Source: Halopiger goleimassiliensis (GTDB taxonomy: Archaea; Halobacteriota; Halobacteria; Halobacteriales; Natrialbaceae). From it: a stretch of DNA of 64,000 bases. The stretch lies in assembly GCF_000455345.1 (NCBI RefSeq), contig NZ_HG315690.1, positions 1,625,360 to 1,689,359 on the forward strand, given 5' to 3'. The translations under genes were made by a program, and so were the position numbers. The notes below the pieces were generated by a model that was not told the origin of the DNA, made no database searches, and worked only from the letters and a program-made list of their open reading frames with translations. Shown here piece after piece: positions 54,335 through 62,896 of this stretch (its first letter is position 1; each line of letters opens with the position of its first letter).

Positions 54335-54532
54335 ATGACGACCCTCGCGTTCGACGACGACGGCGTCGACGTCGTCTACGAAGGTACCGAGTTCCGCCTC
54401 GAGCGGGAGTTGATCGAAGAAGCGACGGAGAAGTCCTACTACGACGTCACCGACCACGAGGTGCTGAAGATCGTCGCCGAACAGCCGAACCTGCAGGGGG
54501 AACCGCGACGGATCGGCGACATCGTCGACTAA
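54335..54532 (+). CDS. small conserved protein, possibly DUF5800
   Basis: A 65-residue protein, MTTLAFDDDGVDVVYEGTEF, continuing RLERELIEEATEKSYYDVTD and ending QGEPRRIGDIVD. I associate this with the small haloarchaeal family DUF5800, from memory only. It lies between the bactofilin-like gene and the transducer gene and is convergent with the latter (3-base gap). Confidence 0.75.
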   Translation: MTTLAFDDDGVDVVYEGTEFRLERELIEEATEKSYYDVTDHEVLKIVAEQPNLQGEPRRIGDIVD

Positions 54533-54535
54533 CGA

Positions 54536-56140
54536 CTACCGATCGTCGGTTTTTCGATCGGTGCCGCCGTCCGTGGCGGCGACCGACGGCCGTTCGTCGA
54601 TGTCGAAGGTCTCGAGGCGCTCGTCGAGTTCGTTCGCCCGGGTGGCGAAGGAGTCGGCGTTCGTCGAGACCTCGGTAATCGTGGACGTCTGTTCCTCGAC
54701 GGCGGCGGAGACGCTCTGGGTCTCCGACTCCGTTCGTTCGCTCGCCTCGACGACGTCGTCGACCATCGCGACGACCTCTTGCGCGGAGGCGGCCTGCTGG
54801 TCCGTCGCGTCGTTGACCTCCTGGATGCTCGCGTTGACCGTCTCCACGTGTTCGGTGATGTCCTCGAGTGCGTCGATACTCGCCTCGATCGTGCCGACGC
54901 CGTCGGTGATCTGTTCGCGCATCGTCTCCATCTCGCCGACGGCGTCGGTGGTCGAGGACCGAACGTCGGTGATCTGCGCTTCGATCTCCTGGGTCGCCTG
55001 TCCGACCTCGCCGGCGAGCGTCTTGATCTCGTCGGCCACGACCGCGAAGCCGCCGCCGGAACTGCCGGCCGTCGCGGCCTCGATTGAGGCGTTGAGCGCG
55101 AGCAAGTTGGTCTGCTCGGCGATGTCGTCGATCAGGTCGACGATCTCGATGATCGACTCCATGTCGTCGTCGAGCGATTCGACCTCTCGGACCGTTCGGT
55201 CGCTCGTCTCCTGAATCCTCGAGAGCGCGGCGACCGCCTCGGTGGCGTTCTCCCGACCCGTCTCGCCACGTTCTGCCGCGTTCTCGGTCGTCTGGGCCAC
55301 GTTCGCCGCCGAGGACGCGACCTCCTCGACGGTCGCCGAGAGGTCACTCATCTCGTCCGAGACCGTCTGGAGGCTCGTCGTCTGCTCGGAGTTCGTCGCG
55401 GCGATCTCCTGGATGGAGTCGCTCACCTGCTGGCCCGCCGCTTCGATGTCCTGTGCGCTGGCCCTGACGGACGAGCTTTCGGTCGCGATCTCCCCGGCGA
55501 ACTCGCGGATCTCGCCGATCGTCCGCTCGAGGTCGGCCATCATGTCGTTGAAGGCCGTCGCGATGTCGGTCATCGCCCGGCTCTCGCTCTCGGGATCCAT
55601 CCGCTGGGTCAGGTCCCCGTCGGCCGCCGCCTCCATCGTCCCCTTGAAAGCGGTTGCTTTTCGCTGGAGGGTTTCCGAGAGTTCCTCGGCCTCCTGCTTC
55701 GCGGTCTCCGCCTCCGTCCGCGCTCGTTCGGCTTCTTGCCGGGATTCCTCTGCTTCCTGGCGAGCCGTTTCGGCTTCAGCCTGCCGTCGTTCGGCCTCCT
55801 CCTTCGCGGCGACGGCGTCGCGGCGAGCGGATTCGACGGACCGGCGCTCGCTTTTCAGTTCGACGACGGCCGACAGCGATCCGGTCGACGTGATCGCGAA
55901 GACGCCGATCGTGATGCCGAGCAGGATCAGTCCGAGCAGGTCCCAGAACCCGCCGCTGATACCGAGCCACTCGGCGGCGGTTACGGCGGCCCACAACATT
56001 CCCAGGAAACAGCCGAACGCGACGTTCGACCAGAAGCCGGCCTCGAGCTCGAAGTCGCGATAGTTCTGCGCGGCGATGACTCCACCCGTCGCGAACGCGA
56101 CGGTGCCGACGATGTCGAACAGGGCGGTGATTTCGACCAT
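54536..56140 (-). CDS. methyl-accepting chemotaxis transducer with membrane-embedded sensor
   Basis: A 534-residue transducer. Three spans lie within residues 8-85 with no outside domain between them. A long coiled coil ([20 protein letters not shown] ...) at 100-165 leads to a HAMP-like part near 170-215, then the signaling domain with [20 protein letters not shown] and [20 protein letters not shown]. Since almost no extracellular part exists, the signal is probably a membrane state or a partner. The gene at 56144 supplies a candidate partner 3 bases upstream. It should act on CheA/CheW. Confidence 0.9.
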   Translation of the reverse strand: MVEITALFDIVGTVAFATGGVIAAQNYRDFELEAGFWSNVAFGCFLGMLWAAVTAAEWLGISGGFWDLLGLILLGITIGVFAITSTGSLSAVVELKSERRSVESARRDAVAAKEEAERRQAEAETARQEAEESRQEAERARTEAETAKQEAEELSETLQRKATAFKGTMEAAADGDLTQRMDPESESRAMTDIATAFNDMMADLERTIGEIREFAGEIATESSSVRASAQDIEAAGQQVSDSIQEIAATNSEQTTSLQTVSDEMSDLSATVEEVASSAANVAQTTENAAERGETGRENATEAVAALSRIQETSDRTVREVESLDDDMESIIEIVDLIDDIAEQTNLLALNASIEAATAGSSGGGFAVVADEIKTLAGEVGQATQEIEAQITDVRSSTTDAVGEMETMREQITDGVGTIEASIDALEDITEHVETVNASIQEVNDATDQQAASAQEVVAMVDDVVEASERTESETQSVSAAVEEQTSTITEVSTNADSFATRANELDERLETFDIDERPSVAATDGGTDRKTDDR

Positions 56141-56143
56141 CGA

Positions 56144-56452
56144 TCACACCTCCGGGCTCTCGATTTCGTCGTCCGACTGGGCCAGCAACCGCTGCCGTCG
56201 GTGGTAGGTCGCGTACGCGAACGCGATGCCGACGCCCATGAGTCCCACGCTGTGCTCGAGGAAGTTGAACGCCGTATTGAACGCCAGGGCCTCGAGGTTG
56301 GTCGCGAGCGTCCCGACGACGATACAGCCGTAGCCGACGGCGAACCACTTCGCCTCCGGCTTGTACCCCAGTAACACGGGAACGAGTCCGACGACCGCGA
56401 TCGTGAGGAGAATGAGCTCTCCGGGCTCGAGCGCCGATAGTGCCAATGCCAT
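56144..56452 (-). CDS. small three-span membrane protein paired with the transducer
   Basis: A 102-residue protein, MALALSALEPGELILLTIAV, with spans near residues 12-30, 37-55 and 65-84. Its stop is 3 bases before the transducer's start, so the two are cotranscribed and probably coupled. Its spans 2 and 3 look like those of the transducer: EAKWFAVGYGC versus [12 protein letters not shown], and VGLMGVGIAFAYAT versus [16 protein letters not shown], at nearly equal distances from the start. No named family is recognised. A sensor partner is the obvious idea. Confidence 0.75.
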   Translation of the reverse strand: MALALSALEPGELILLTIAVVGLVPVLLGYKPEAKWFAVGYGCIVVGTLATNLEALAFNTAFNFLEHSVGLMGVGIAFAYATYHRRQRLLAQSDDEIESPEV

Positions 56453-56574
56453 AGCCGGTAGAGGAAGAACCGGTTAAAGAGTCTTATCGCCAAAATTACA
56501 AACGTTCTATAGAACGTCTAGAGTTTATATCGGAGTAGAGGAGATGATGGACGCCGACGGGGGGACGGGACCGA

Positions 56575-57042
56575 CTATCTATCGTCCTTTCGGCCGCGGT
56601 CCGTCGTTACGGTTCGATCCCCGTGTGGCGGGGCGTCTTCGTTGTCCTCGTGTCGATTAGCACCCTCTTCGCCCTCGACCTGCGTCCGATCCGACGCGTC
56701 CATCTTGCCGTCGCCCGTCCCGGCCCCCACGTCTCGAGGATCGGCGTCTCCCTCCTCCTGTTCGACGACGGGATCGCCCGCGTCGCTCGAGGGGGCATCC
56801 GACGCCGACGCCTCGAGTCGAACCGCGTCGTCGGTGACGGCCGCGACGTCGTCCACGTCGACGGGAACCGGCTCGTCGGCCTCGAGTTCCCAGCCAAGCG
56901 CCGCCTTGATCGAATCGAGCGCGCTCGGGTTCGGTTCGACGAGGACCCGCTCGCCCTCCACGTCGGTGAGGACGCCGATCGCCGAGCCGTTCGGTTCGGT
57001 GACGGTCTTGCCAATGTCGTCGTCCGTGAGTTGCGGTGCCAT
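56575..57042 (-). CDS. PRC-barrel-like acidic protein
   Basis: A 155-residue protein from the ATG at 57042 (MAPQLTDDDIGKTVTEPNGS). Residues 8-60 are a PRC-barrel-like domain (IGVLTDVEGERVLVEPNPSA, then LGWELEADEPVPVDVDDVAA). Residues 75-155 are a Glu/Asp/Gly-rich tail with no structure seen. PRC barrels occur in many archaeal small proteins. Divergent from the SRPBCC protein. Confidence 0.75.
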   Translation of the reverse strand: MAPQLTDDDIGKTVTEPNGSAIGVLTDVEGERVLVEPNPSALDSIKAALGWELEADEPVPVDVDDVAAVTDDAVRLEASASDAPSSDAGDPVVEQEEGDADPRDVGAGTGDGKMDASDRTQVEGEEGANRHEDNEDAPPHGDRTVTTDRGRKDDR

Positions 57043-57189
57043 ACGCGGGTGACGGTTCCGGCCGGGCAAGCGGCTGGTGCCTGCACCGGCCGGGGCGACT
57101 GGCCCGGATTGCCGACGATTTCGACACCGACGGTTGCATCTGCAGCCCGAATTACCAATGGACGGCCCGGTCCGAGTGCGTATCGACCT

Positions 57190-57966
57190 ATGTCACCGTC
57201 TCAAGACGCGGTTGACGACGCCGCGACGCAGGTAGCGAACGACGCCAGTGATCCCGGCGCGAACGTCGGCCGACTCGAGCGGATCGCGTCCGTGGGCGTC
57301 GGAACGGCCCTCGTCGTTCGCGGCGCGTCCAGCCGTTCCCTCGGCGGCGTCGCGACGGCACTCGTCGGGGTCGGCCTGGTTGTCCGGGGCGTTCGCGGTA
57401 CGAGCCGCCTCTACCGACGACTCGGCGTCGACACCGCGTCGACGCCCGATCGCGCCGGCAGCGAGGAGCGGGCGGTCACGGTCGAACGCTCGATCACGGT
57501 CGGGGAGCGCGCCGAGGACCTCGAGGCGTACTGGCGCGACCCGGATCAGTTGACCCGGATCGTCGGGCCGGTGGCCGACGTCTCCGGCTCGACCCGTAAC
57601 GAGGGCGGCCACCGCTGGGAACTGGCCGGCCCGTTCGATCGCACCCTCGAGTGGGAGACGCGGCTGGTCGACGAGCGACCGGGCGAACGGCTGCGGTGGG
57701 AGACCCTCGACGGAGCGACGATTCCCCACGACTGGACGGTGCTGTTCGACCGCGCGCCGGACGATCGAGGGACCGAGGTCACCGTCCGGATCGGGTACGA
57801 TCCGCCGGGTGGCTCGATGGGCGACGCGACCCTCTCCAAACTCGGTCCCGGCGTCGACGCGCTCGTCGGCCAGGCACTGCGCCGGTTCAAACGCCTCGCC
57901 GAGACGGGAACGGTCCCGTCGCTCGAGGCCAATCCCTCCGGGAGAGGGAAAGGAGACGTGCTCTAA
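57190..57966 (+). CDS. SRPBCC family protein with membrane lead
   Basis: A 258-residue protein from the ATG at 57190 (MSPSQDAVDDAATQVANDAS). Residues 30-70 hold one or two hydrophobic stretches (VGVGTALVVRGASSRSLGGV, VATALVGVGLVVRGVRG). Residues 95-240 are an SRPBCC/START-type domain: ERSITVGERAEDLEAYWRDP, VADVSGSTRNEGGHRWELAG, ERLRWETLDGATIPHDWTVL, GDATLSKLGPGVDALVGQAL. Such domains bind hydrophobic ligands. A DUF2892-like lead is possible. Function unknown. Confidence 0.82.
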   Translation: MSPSQDAVDDAATQVANDASDPGANVGRLERIASVGVGTALVVRGASSRSLGGVATALVGVGLVVRGVRGTSRLYRRLGVDTASTPDRAGSEERAVTVERSITVGERAEDLEAYWRDPDQLTRIVGPVADVSGSTRNEGGHRWELAGPFDRTLEWETRLVDERPGERLRWETLDGATIPHDWTVLFDRAPDDRGTEVTVRIGYDPPGGSMGDATLSKLGPGVDALVGQALRRFKRLAETGTVPSLEANPSGRGKGDVL

Positions 57967-57994
57967 CCCTTCTTCGACGGTCGCGCCGATCCGC

Positions 57995-59098
57995 TTAGCC
58001 GGCGACGTCGATCCGCGGCGATTCGGTGTCGGGCGTGCCCTCGTCGAAGAAGCCGGCCACGCCCTCGAGGTCGAGGACGAACTCGGGACCGAACGCGCCG
58101 GCGGGCGTCCGGAATCCCGGCTCGAGGTCGGTCTCGAGGACGCGCTCGACTGCCGTCACCGCCGCGTCGACGGTCAGCACGTACGGGTCCGGCGTCCGGA
58201 GGCGTGAGACGACGCGTTCGCCCGAGTACTCGTCCCGGGCCTCGCCCCAGACGTAGGCCGACCCGCGCTCGCGCGACCACGACGACGGCCCTTCACGGAC
58301 GAGCCCGGCGACGGCTTTCAGCGTCTCGGAGACCGGCTTCGCGGCGACGATCGGCGCGACGTACCGGTGAAGCTTCAGGAGGCTCCGCGCAGGCTGGGGG
58401 ATCGCCACGTAGACGGCGACGTTCGAGATGCCGGTCGTGTAGTGGGCCGTCGCCACGTCGCCCGTCGGCATGGTGACGCCCTCCCGATAGCCGCGTCCGA
58501 AGTCGATCCGCCGGGTTCGCCAGGCCGCGGGAACGTGCTCGAGCCGTCCGTTCCGGTAGACGGCCCCGCCGTCTTCCGCCCCTTCGATGACCGTCCGAAC
58601 GGTGCCGATGGAGGGCGGCCGGAGCGAGTCGACCCCCAGCGCGAGGGAATCGGGGTCCGGCAGCCGCTCCGCGAGGTGGGCCGCCAGACAGTCCATCGGG
58701 ACCGCCGAGAAGGCAGCGGCCGGAACCAGCGTCACGCCGGCCTCGCGAGCCGCTTCGTCGCGGTCGGCGATCCCCTCGATGACCGGAATCTCGCCCGTGA
58801 TGTCCACGTACTCCGTTCCCGTCTCCACGCAGGCCTCGACGAGCGGCTCCGCCGTGTTCGAGAACGGCCCGGCGCAGTTGAGCACGCAGTCGACGTCGGC
58901 CCCCGCGAGCGCCTCGCGGACGACGTCCGACTCCTCGAGCGCGAAGCGCCGTCCCGGGCGCTCGAGGTCCTCGACCTGTTCGCGCACTGCCTCCGGATCG
59001 CGGCCGGCCAGCACGACCTCGAGTCCGCGGTCGATCGCCTCGCGGGCCACGAGCGAGCCGACGAAACCGTACGAGCCGTAGATCAACACCGACGACAT
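57995..59098 (-). CDS. saccharopine dehydrogenase-like / trans-acting enoyl reductase family protein
   Basis: A 367-residue NAD(P)-binding protein. MSSVLIYGSYGFVGSLVARE is the Rossmann motif, LNCAGPFSNTAEPLVEACVE and YVDITGEIPVIEGIADRDEA are the family marks, followed by AAAFSAVPMDCLAAHLAERL. Relatives act on amino acids (saccharopine dehydrogenase) or lipids (mycobacterial trans-enoyl reductase). The C-terminal domain ends PAGAFGPEFVLDLEGVAGFF. Substrate not determined. Confidence 0.88.
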   Translation of the reverse strand: MSSVLIYGSYGFVGSLVAREAIDRGLEVVLAGRDPEAVREQVEDLERPGRRFALEESDVVREALAGADVDCVLNCAGPFSNTAEPLVEACVETGTEYVDITGEIPVIEGIADRDEAAREAGVTLVPAAAFSAVPMDCLAAHLAERLPDPDSLALGVDSLRPPSIGTVRTVIEGAEDGGAVYRNGRLEHVPAAWRTRRIDFGRGYREGVTMPTGDVATAHYTTGISNVAVYVAIPQPARSLLKLHRYVAPIVAAKPVSETLKAVAGLVREGPSSWSRERGSAYVWGEARDEYSGERVVSRLRTPDPYVLTVDAAVTAVERVLETDLEPGFRTPAGAFGPEFVLDLEGVAGFFDEGTPDTESPRIDVAG

Positions 59099-59192
59099 AG
59101 ACGGTAGTGTTCGACTCGCTTGCGTGTAAGCGACGGGCCAGCGATCGCCGTCGTGGGGTGTTTTCGGGGCGAAAAGCGCCGACTTCGGGGGG

Positions 59193-59738
59193 TCACCCTT
59201 CGTCGTCCGTCTCGAACCGTTCGGCAGCGGACTCGAAGCCGAGTTCCTCCTGCTCGCGGCTCCGTCGGCCCTCGAGTTCGGCGATGGCCTCGGGTTCGGG
59301 GGCCGCGTCGTCGGTGACCCGCGCCCAGGAGTTGTGGATCTTGGCGTGACACCATCGACAGAGGTAGATCGTGATCTCGTGGCTCAGCTCTGTGCCGTCT
59401 CGCGCGTACGAGAGGTGGTGTTCCTCGAGCAGCGGGCGCTCGTCGTCGTGGGCCATGCGTTTCTCCGCGAGACCACAGCGGGCACACTCGCGGTCGCGGT
59501 TACGACAGCGGAAGTGGGGACACTCGCCCCAGTCCGGCTCCGCGTCGGCGTCCGGATCCGGATCGACGATGGGGCAGGCGTAGTCGTCGCTGGCCCGTTC
59601 GCGAGCGAACTCGGGGTCGTGTTCGTAGTGGTCGTAGGCGTACCGACACTTCCCGTCGCCGGTCAGGTAGTCGCAGACGCCGACGAACTCGTAGGGGTCG
59701 TCGACGCCGACCGAGGTCCCCTGGGGCGTTTTCTCCAT
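59193..59738 (-). CDS. HNH-like zinc-finger protein
   Basis: A 181-residue protein rich in Cys and His. The first half has CDYLTGDGKCRYAYDHYEH and GECPHFRCRNRDRECARCGL; the second LLEEHHLSYARDGTELSHEI and LCRWCHAKIHNSWARV, the pattern of an HNH endonuclease (HH...N/H with CxxC). I associate it with a haloarchaeal family of this kind (DUF7097-like), but from memory. Nuclease activity is not proved; a missing catalytic residue cannot be excluded. Confidence 0.78.
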   Translation of the reverse strand: MEKTPQGTSVGVDDPYEFVGVCDYLTGDGKCRYAYDHYEHDPEFARERASDDYACPIVDPDPDADAEPDWGECPHFRCRNRDRECARCGLAEKRMAHDDERPLLEEHHLSYARDGTELSHEITIYLCRWCHAKIHNSWARVTDDAAPEPEAIAELEGRRSREQEELGFESAAERFETDDEG

Positions 59739-59790
59739 GCGCTCGCCAGTCCGTTGGCAGCGGATCGATTTGAATCTGCTGTCGGGCGGG

Positions 59791-59800
59791 AAGCTTTTTG
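59791..59800 (+). promoter_or_regulatory. TATA-like box for the DUF192 gene
   Basis: AAGCTTTTTG centred about 28-30 bases before the GTG at 59825. It decides that start over the ATG at 59798, which lies inside the promoter. Confidence 0.55.
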
Positions 59801-59824
59801 CCGACCGCGCGCCGACTCGAGGGC

Positions 59825-60196
59825 GTGCGCGTCAAGTGGGAGCCGGCGGCCGATCGCACCGTAGAGACCGAGCGGCGAACGCTGGCGACGAACGTCGACC
59901 TCGCGGATTCCGTTCTCAGCCAGGCGCGCGGGTTGATGTTCCGGCGATCGATCCCGGACGACTACGCGCTGGCCTTCCGGTTCGGCGCGGCCAAATCGCG
60001 GGACGTTCACATGGTGTTCGTCCCGTTTCCCATCGACGCCGTCTGGGTCGTCGACGACGTCGTAACTCGCGTCGAACGGCTCCGCCCCTGGCGGGGGTTC
60101 GCCCGCGAGGAAGCCGACCTGCTCGTCGAACTCCCGGCCGGCACCGCCGACGAGGTCGAAGCCGGCGACGGGCTGGTACTCGAGGGCGTCGAGTGA
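59825..60196 (+). CDS. DUF192 family protein
   Basis: A 123-residue DUF192 protein from GTG at 59825 (RVKWEPAADRTVETERRTLA). SVLSQARGLMFRRSIPDDYA and VHMVFVPFPIDAVWVVDDVV are the two family motifs (GLM.R and HMxFVxFPID). It binds an unknown ligand and is widespread in archaea. Start chosen by promoter. The C-terminus is acidic. Confidence 0.88.
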   Translation: MRVKWEPAADRTVETERRTLATNVDLADSVLSQARGLMFRRSIPDDYALAFRFGAAKSRDVHMVFVPFPIDAVWVVDDVVTRVERLRPWRGFAREEADLLVELPAGTADEVEAGDGLVLEGVE

Positions 60197-60250
60197 CGCT
60201 CTGCGGCGAGGTGTCAACGCCCCATCCGAAAGACGTGCCCCCACCGGCGG

Positions 60251-60258
60251 ATTTATGA
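60251..60258 (+). promoter_or_regulatory. TATA-like box before the LeuA-family transcript
   Basis: ATTTATGA centred about 31 bases before the ATG at 60286. The transcript would therefore begin at or a few bases before the small leader ORF, not at the GTG at 60350 of the enzyme. Confidence 0.5.
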
Positions 60259-60285
60259 GAGGCCCCTTCGATAGGACGAGATACA

Positions 60286-60372
60286 ATGGCACGAGACTCG
60301 TTCTCAACGCCTGACGAGGATAGAGGAAGTCGGGGCAACCCGGCTGGGCGTGAAATTCTCCGCCGAGACTGA
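60286..60372 (+). CDS. 28-residue leader ORF overlapping the LeuA-family gene
   Basis: ATG at 60286 reads 28 codons (MARDSFSTPDEDRGSRGNPA, then GREILRRD) to a TGA at 60370-60372, 20 bases past the GTG start of the next gene and in another frame. Promoter spacing makes it the leaderless first ORF. A hairpin CGGG-GCAA-CCCG (60331-60342), with a GNRA-type loop, lies within it, 7 bases before that GTG. It may couple translation of the enzyme to its own reading. Only one Leu codon is present, so classical leucine attenuation is not suggested. Confidence 0.45.
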   Translation: MARDSFSTPDEDRGSRGNPAGREILRRD

Positions 60373-61927
60373 TCGCAGTTCCAACTCACTACGCTTGCCC
60401 GTACACGACTCCACCGAACAGACCGTTCCATCCGATCGTACAGTCCGCCTTCTCGATACGACGCTTCGCGACGGCGAACAAGCCCCCGGCGTATCGCTGT
60501 CGCCCGACGAGAAAGTCGAGATCGCCCGCGCGCTCGAGCGCGCCGGCGTCGCCGTCATCGAAGCGGGCAGCGCCTGTACCGGTGCGGGCGAGCGACAGGC
60601 GATCTCGCGGGTCACCGACCTCGAACTCGATGCGGTCGTGACCAGTTTCTGTCGCGGGATGCAGTCCGATATCGACCTCGCACTCGACTGCGACGTCGAC
60701 GGCGTCCACATCGTGGTCCCGGCGAGCGACCGCCACGTCGAGCGCAAGGTCGGCACCTCCCGCGAGGACAACCTCGAGACGACGGCCGAACTCGTCGCGT
60801 ACGCGACCGACCACGACCTCTGGGTCGAGGTCATCGGCGAGGATGGCTCCCGGGCCGACCTCGACTACCTCGAGCGGCTGGCCGAGACGTCGCTCGAGGC
60901 CGGCGCGGATCGGTTCTGCTTCGCCGACACGGTCGGCCACACGGGGCCGGAACACACCCACGAGGCGGTCGCCCGCCTCGCCGAAATCGGGCCAGTCAGT
61001 GCTCACACGCACGACGACCTCGGGCTGGGCGTTACGAACGCCCTCGCCGCCGTCGCGGCGGGTGCCGACCTCGTCCACTGCACGGTGAACGGCCTCGGTG
61101 AACGCGCGGGCAACGTCGCCCTCGAGGAGGTCGCGATCGCGCTCTCGCACGTCTACGACGTCGAGACACTCGAACTCGACCAGCTGTACGATCTCGCCCA
61201 ACGCGTGGCACGGGCGACGGGCGTCCAGCTCCCCCCGAACAAGGCCGTCATCGGGGAGAACGCCTTCACCCACGAGAGCGGGATCCACACGGACGGCACG
61301 CTCAAAGACGACAAGATGTACGAGCCCTATCCCCCCGAGACCGTCGGGCGCGAACGCCGGCTGGCGCTTGGCAAACACACCGGCCGCGCGGGCGTCGAGG
61401 CGACCCTCGAGGAACACGGGCTCGAGGCCGACGACGACGAGGTCGCGGAGATCGCGACCCGCGTCACGGAACTGGGCGACCGCGGCCGACGGGTGACCGA
61501 CGCCGACCTGCTGGCGATCGCCGAGGACGTCACCGGCGACGACCGCGAGCGCGTGGTCGAACTGCTCGACCTCAACGCCACGAGCGGCGGCTCCGTCCCC
61601 ACGGCGAGCATCCGCCTCGAGGTCGACGGCGAGGAACGGATCGCCAGCGGCACCGGCTCCGGCCCCGTCGACGCGGCCGTCTCGGCGGTCCGGGAGGCGC
61701 TGGGCTCGATGGCCGACGCCGAACTCGACTCGTACCACGTCGACGCCGTCACGGGCGGCACCGACGCCGTGGTGACGGTCGAGGTGACGATGGTCCGGGA
61801 CGACCGCTCGGTGACCGTCGCCCGCAGCGAGGCCGACATCACCCGCGCGAGCGTCGAGGCCATGGTCGACGCCCTCGACCGGTTGCTCGCGACGGAGTCC
61901 CAGCCGCTCGCGCCGGCCGACGACTGA
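60350..61927 (+). CDS. leuA: 2-isopropylmalate synthase / (R)-citramalate synthase family enzyme
   Basis: About 525 residues from a GTG at 60350; the enzyme core starts with LLDTTLRDGEQAPGVSLSPD near residue 34. HTHDDLGLGVTNALAAVAAG holds the metal His pair, GLGERAGNVALEEVAIAL and NAFTHESGIHTDGTLKD follow. The C-terminal LeuA regulatory domain spans about 390-510 (VPTASIRLEVDGEERIASGT). It condenses acetyl-CoA with 2-oxoisovalerate (LeuA) or pyruvate (CimA); the sequence alone does not decide. Start is uncertain because the first 30 residues are poorly characteristic and a leader ORF overlaps it. Confidence 0.88.
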   Translation: MKFSAETDRSSNSLRLPVHDSTEQTVPSDRTVRLLDTTLRDGEQAPGVSLSPDEKVEIARALERAGVAVIEAGSACTGAGERQAISRVTDLELDAVVTSFCRGMQSDIDLALDCDVDGVHIVVPASDRHVERKVGTSREDNLETTAELVAYATDHDLWVEVIGEDGSRADLDYLERLAETSLEAGADRFCFADTVGHTGPEHTHEAVARLAEIGPVSAHTHDDLGLGVTNALAAVAAGADLVHCTVNGLGERAGNVALEEVAIALSHVYDVETLELDQLYDLAQRVARATGVQLPPNKAVIGENAFTHESGIHTDGTLKDDKMYEPYPPETVGRERRLALGKHTGRAGVEATLEEHGLEADDDEVAEIATRVTELGDRGRRVTDADLLAIAEDVTGDDRERVVELLDLNATSGGSVPTASIRLEVDGEERIASGTGSGPVDAAVSAVREALGSMADAELDSYHVDAVTGGTDAVVTVEVTMVRDDRSVTVARSEADITRASVEAMVDALDRLLATESQPLAPADD

Positions 61928-62033
61928 CCTCAACCCGCCGCTTTTCGTCCACTCAGGTCGAACTGATCCGGATTTCCCGATCCGCTGTCGCTCCGTTACG
62001 TTGATATTGGACTGTCCCCACCGGAAGGACACG

Positions 62034-62660
62034 ATGATGCTGCCGACCCACGCGCTCGCCGGGATGGTCCTGGCGGTGCCGCTGGTCGCCACGGCCCCGG
62101 AGCTCACCCCGATCGGCCTGATCGCCGGCTTGCTCGGCGGCGTCGTTCCCGATCTGGATCTGTACACCGGTCATCGCAAGACCCTCCACTTTCCCGTCTA
62201 CTACAGCCTCGTCGCCGCCGTTGGAACCGTCACGGCGCTCGCGGTGCCGACGACGCTGACGGTCGCCGCCGCGCTCTTCTTCCTCGCTGCGGCGCTGCAC
62301 TGCGTGACAGACGTGTTCGGGAGCGGCCTCGAGTTACGGCCGTGGGAAGGAAAGTCGGAGCGAGCGGTGTACGACCACTACCGCGAGACGTGGATCCGGC
62401 CCCGTCGCGCGGTCCGATACGACGGTTCGCCGATCGATCTGTTGCTGTCGATCGCGCTGGCGACGCCGTTGCTCGTGGTTTTCGAGGGCGGGCTTCGGAT
62501 ACTCGTCCTCGGAGCACTCGCCGTCGGATTCGTCTACACTGTACTCAGACGCGCTCTCGCCGACGTCGCGGCCACCGTCGTTTCACTGCTCCCTGCGAGC
62601 GTACTGCCGTACGTCCCGCCGCGGTATCTCGACGAACCCCCCTCCGACCGGTCGGTCTGA
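62034..62660 (+). CDS. membrane-bound metal-dependent hydrolase, DUF457/YdjM-like
   Basis: A 208-residue protein from the first of two adjacent ATGs (62034, 62037): MMLPTHALAGMVLAVPLVAT. HALAG plus GGVVPDLDLYTGHRKTLHFP plus AALHCVTDVFGSGLELRPWE are the family's metal-binding set (H, DxD, HR.xxH, H..D). Four to five membrane spans. E. coli YdjM is LexA-regulated. Chemistry in archaea is not known; it probably acts on lipids or at the membrane. Confidence 0.86.
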   Translation: MMLPTHALAGMVLAVPLVATAPELTPIGLIAGLLGGVVPDLDLYTGHRKTLHFPVYYSLVAAVGTVTALAVPTTLTVAAALFFLAAALHCVTDVFGSGLELRPWEGKSERAVYDHYRETWIRPRRAVRYDGSPIDLLLSIALATPLLVVFEGGLRILVLGALAVGFVYTVLRRALADVAATVVSLLPASVLPYVPPRYLDEPPSDRSV

Positions 62661-62759
62661 TCGGGGGTTCGCATCGAGCAGTCGGCTTTCGACGGCTCCC
62701 TCGCACTGAGCAGGACCCCGATCCCGAGAGGCCAACAGTGTCGGAGACTCTTTCGAAGA

Positions 62760-62880
62760 TCACGAGACGGCGAAGCCGTCTCGAACGACGTCACGTCCAC
62801 AGCCCACCAGGTGAACCGCCTCGGGGTCAAGCTCCCGGGGCATTCGCCTTGACCGCCTGTAAAGCCGAAAGACGACCGTC
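62760..62880 (-). ncRNA. orphan IS200/IS605 right-end / omega-RNA-like element
   Basis: Read on the minus strand, GTCAAG (62853-62848) pairs with CTTGAC (62831-62826), and GCCCCGGG (62841-62834) pairs with CCCGAGGC (62825-62818, one G-U). The strands interleave, so the two stems make an H-type pseudoknot. About 35 bases further lies a perfect 9-bp hairpin with loop TTC (62783-62763). Haloarchaeal IS200/IS605 (TnpB) right ends, as I recall them, carry a GAATGCCCCG-type GC-rich core followed by subterminal hairpins. No tnpA or tnpB lies beside it, so it is an orphan or remnant. A plain terminator is less likely because of the pseudoknot. Confidence 0.5.
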
Positions 62881-62896
62881 GACGTGCTGCTCAGTT

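Noticed and set aside
53351-54532. Long plus-strand frame opposite the bactofilin-like gene as an N-terminal extension of the 65-residue protein
   Set aside because: It is a shadow; a TATA-like box 26 bases before 54335 fixes the short start.
62534-62830. Minus-strand frame through the pseudoknot region as a protein
   Set aside because: Translation is basic and motif-free, whereas the DNA shows paired RNA stems.
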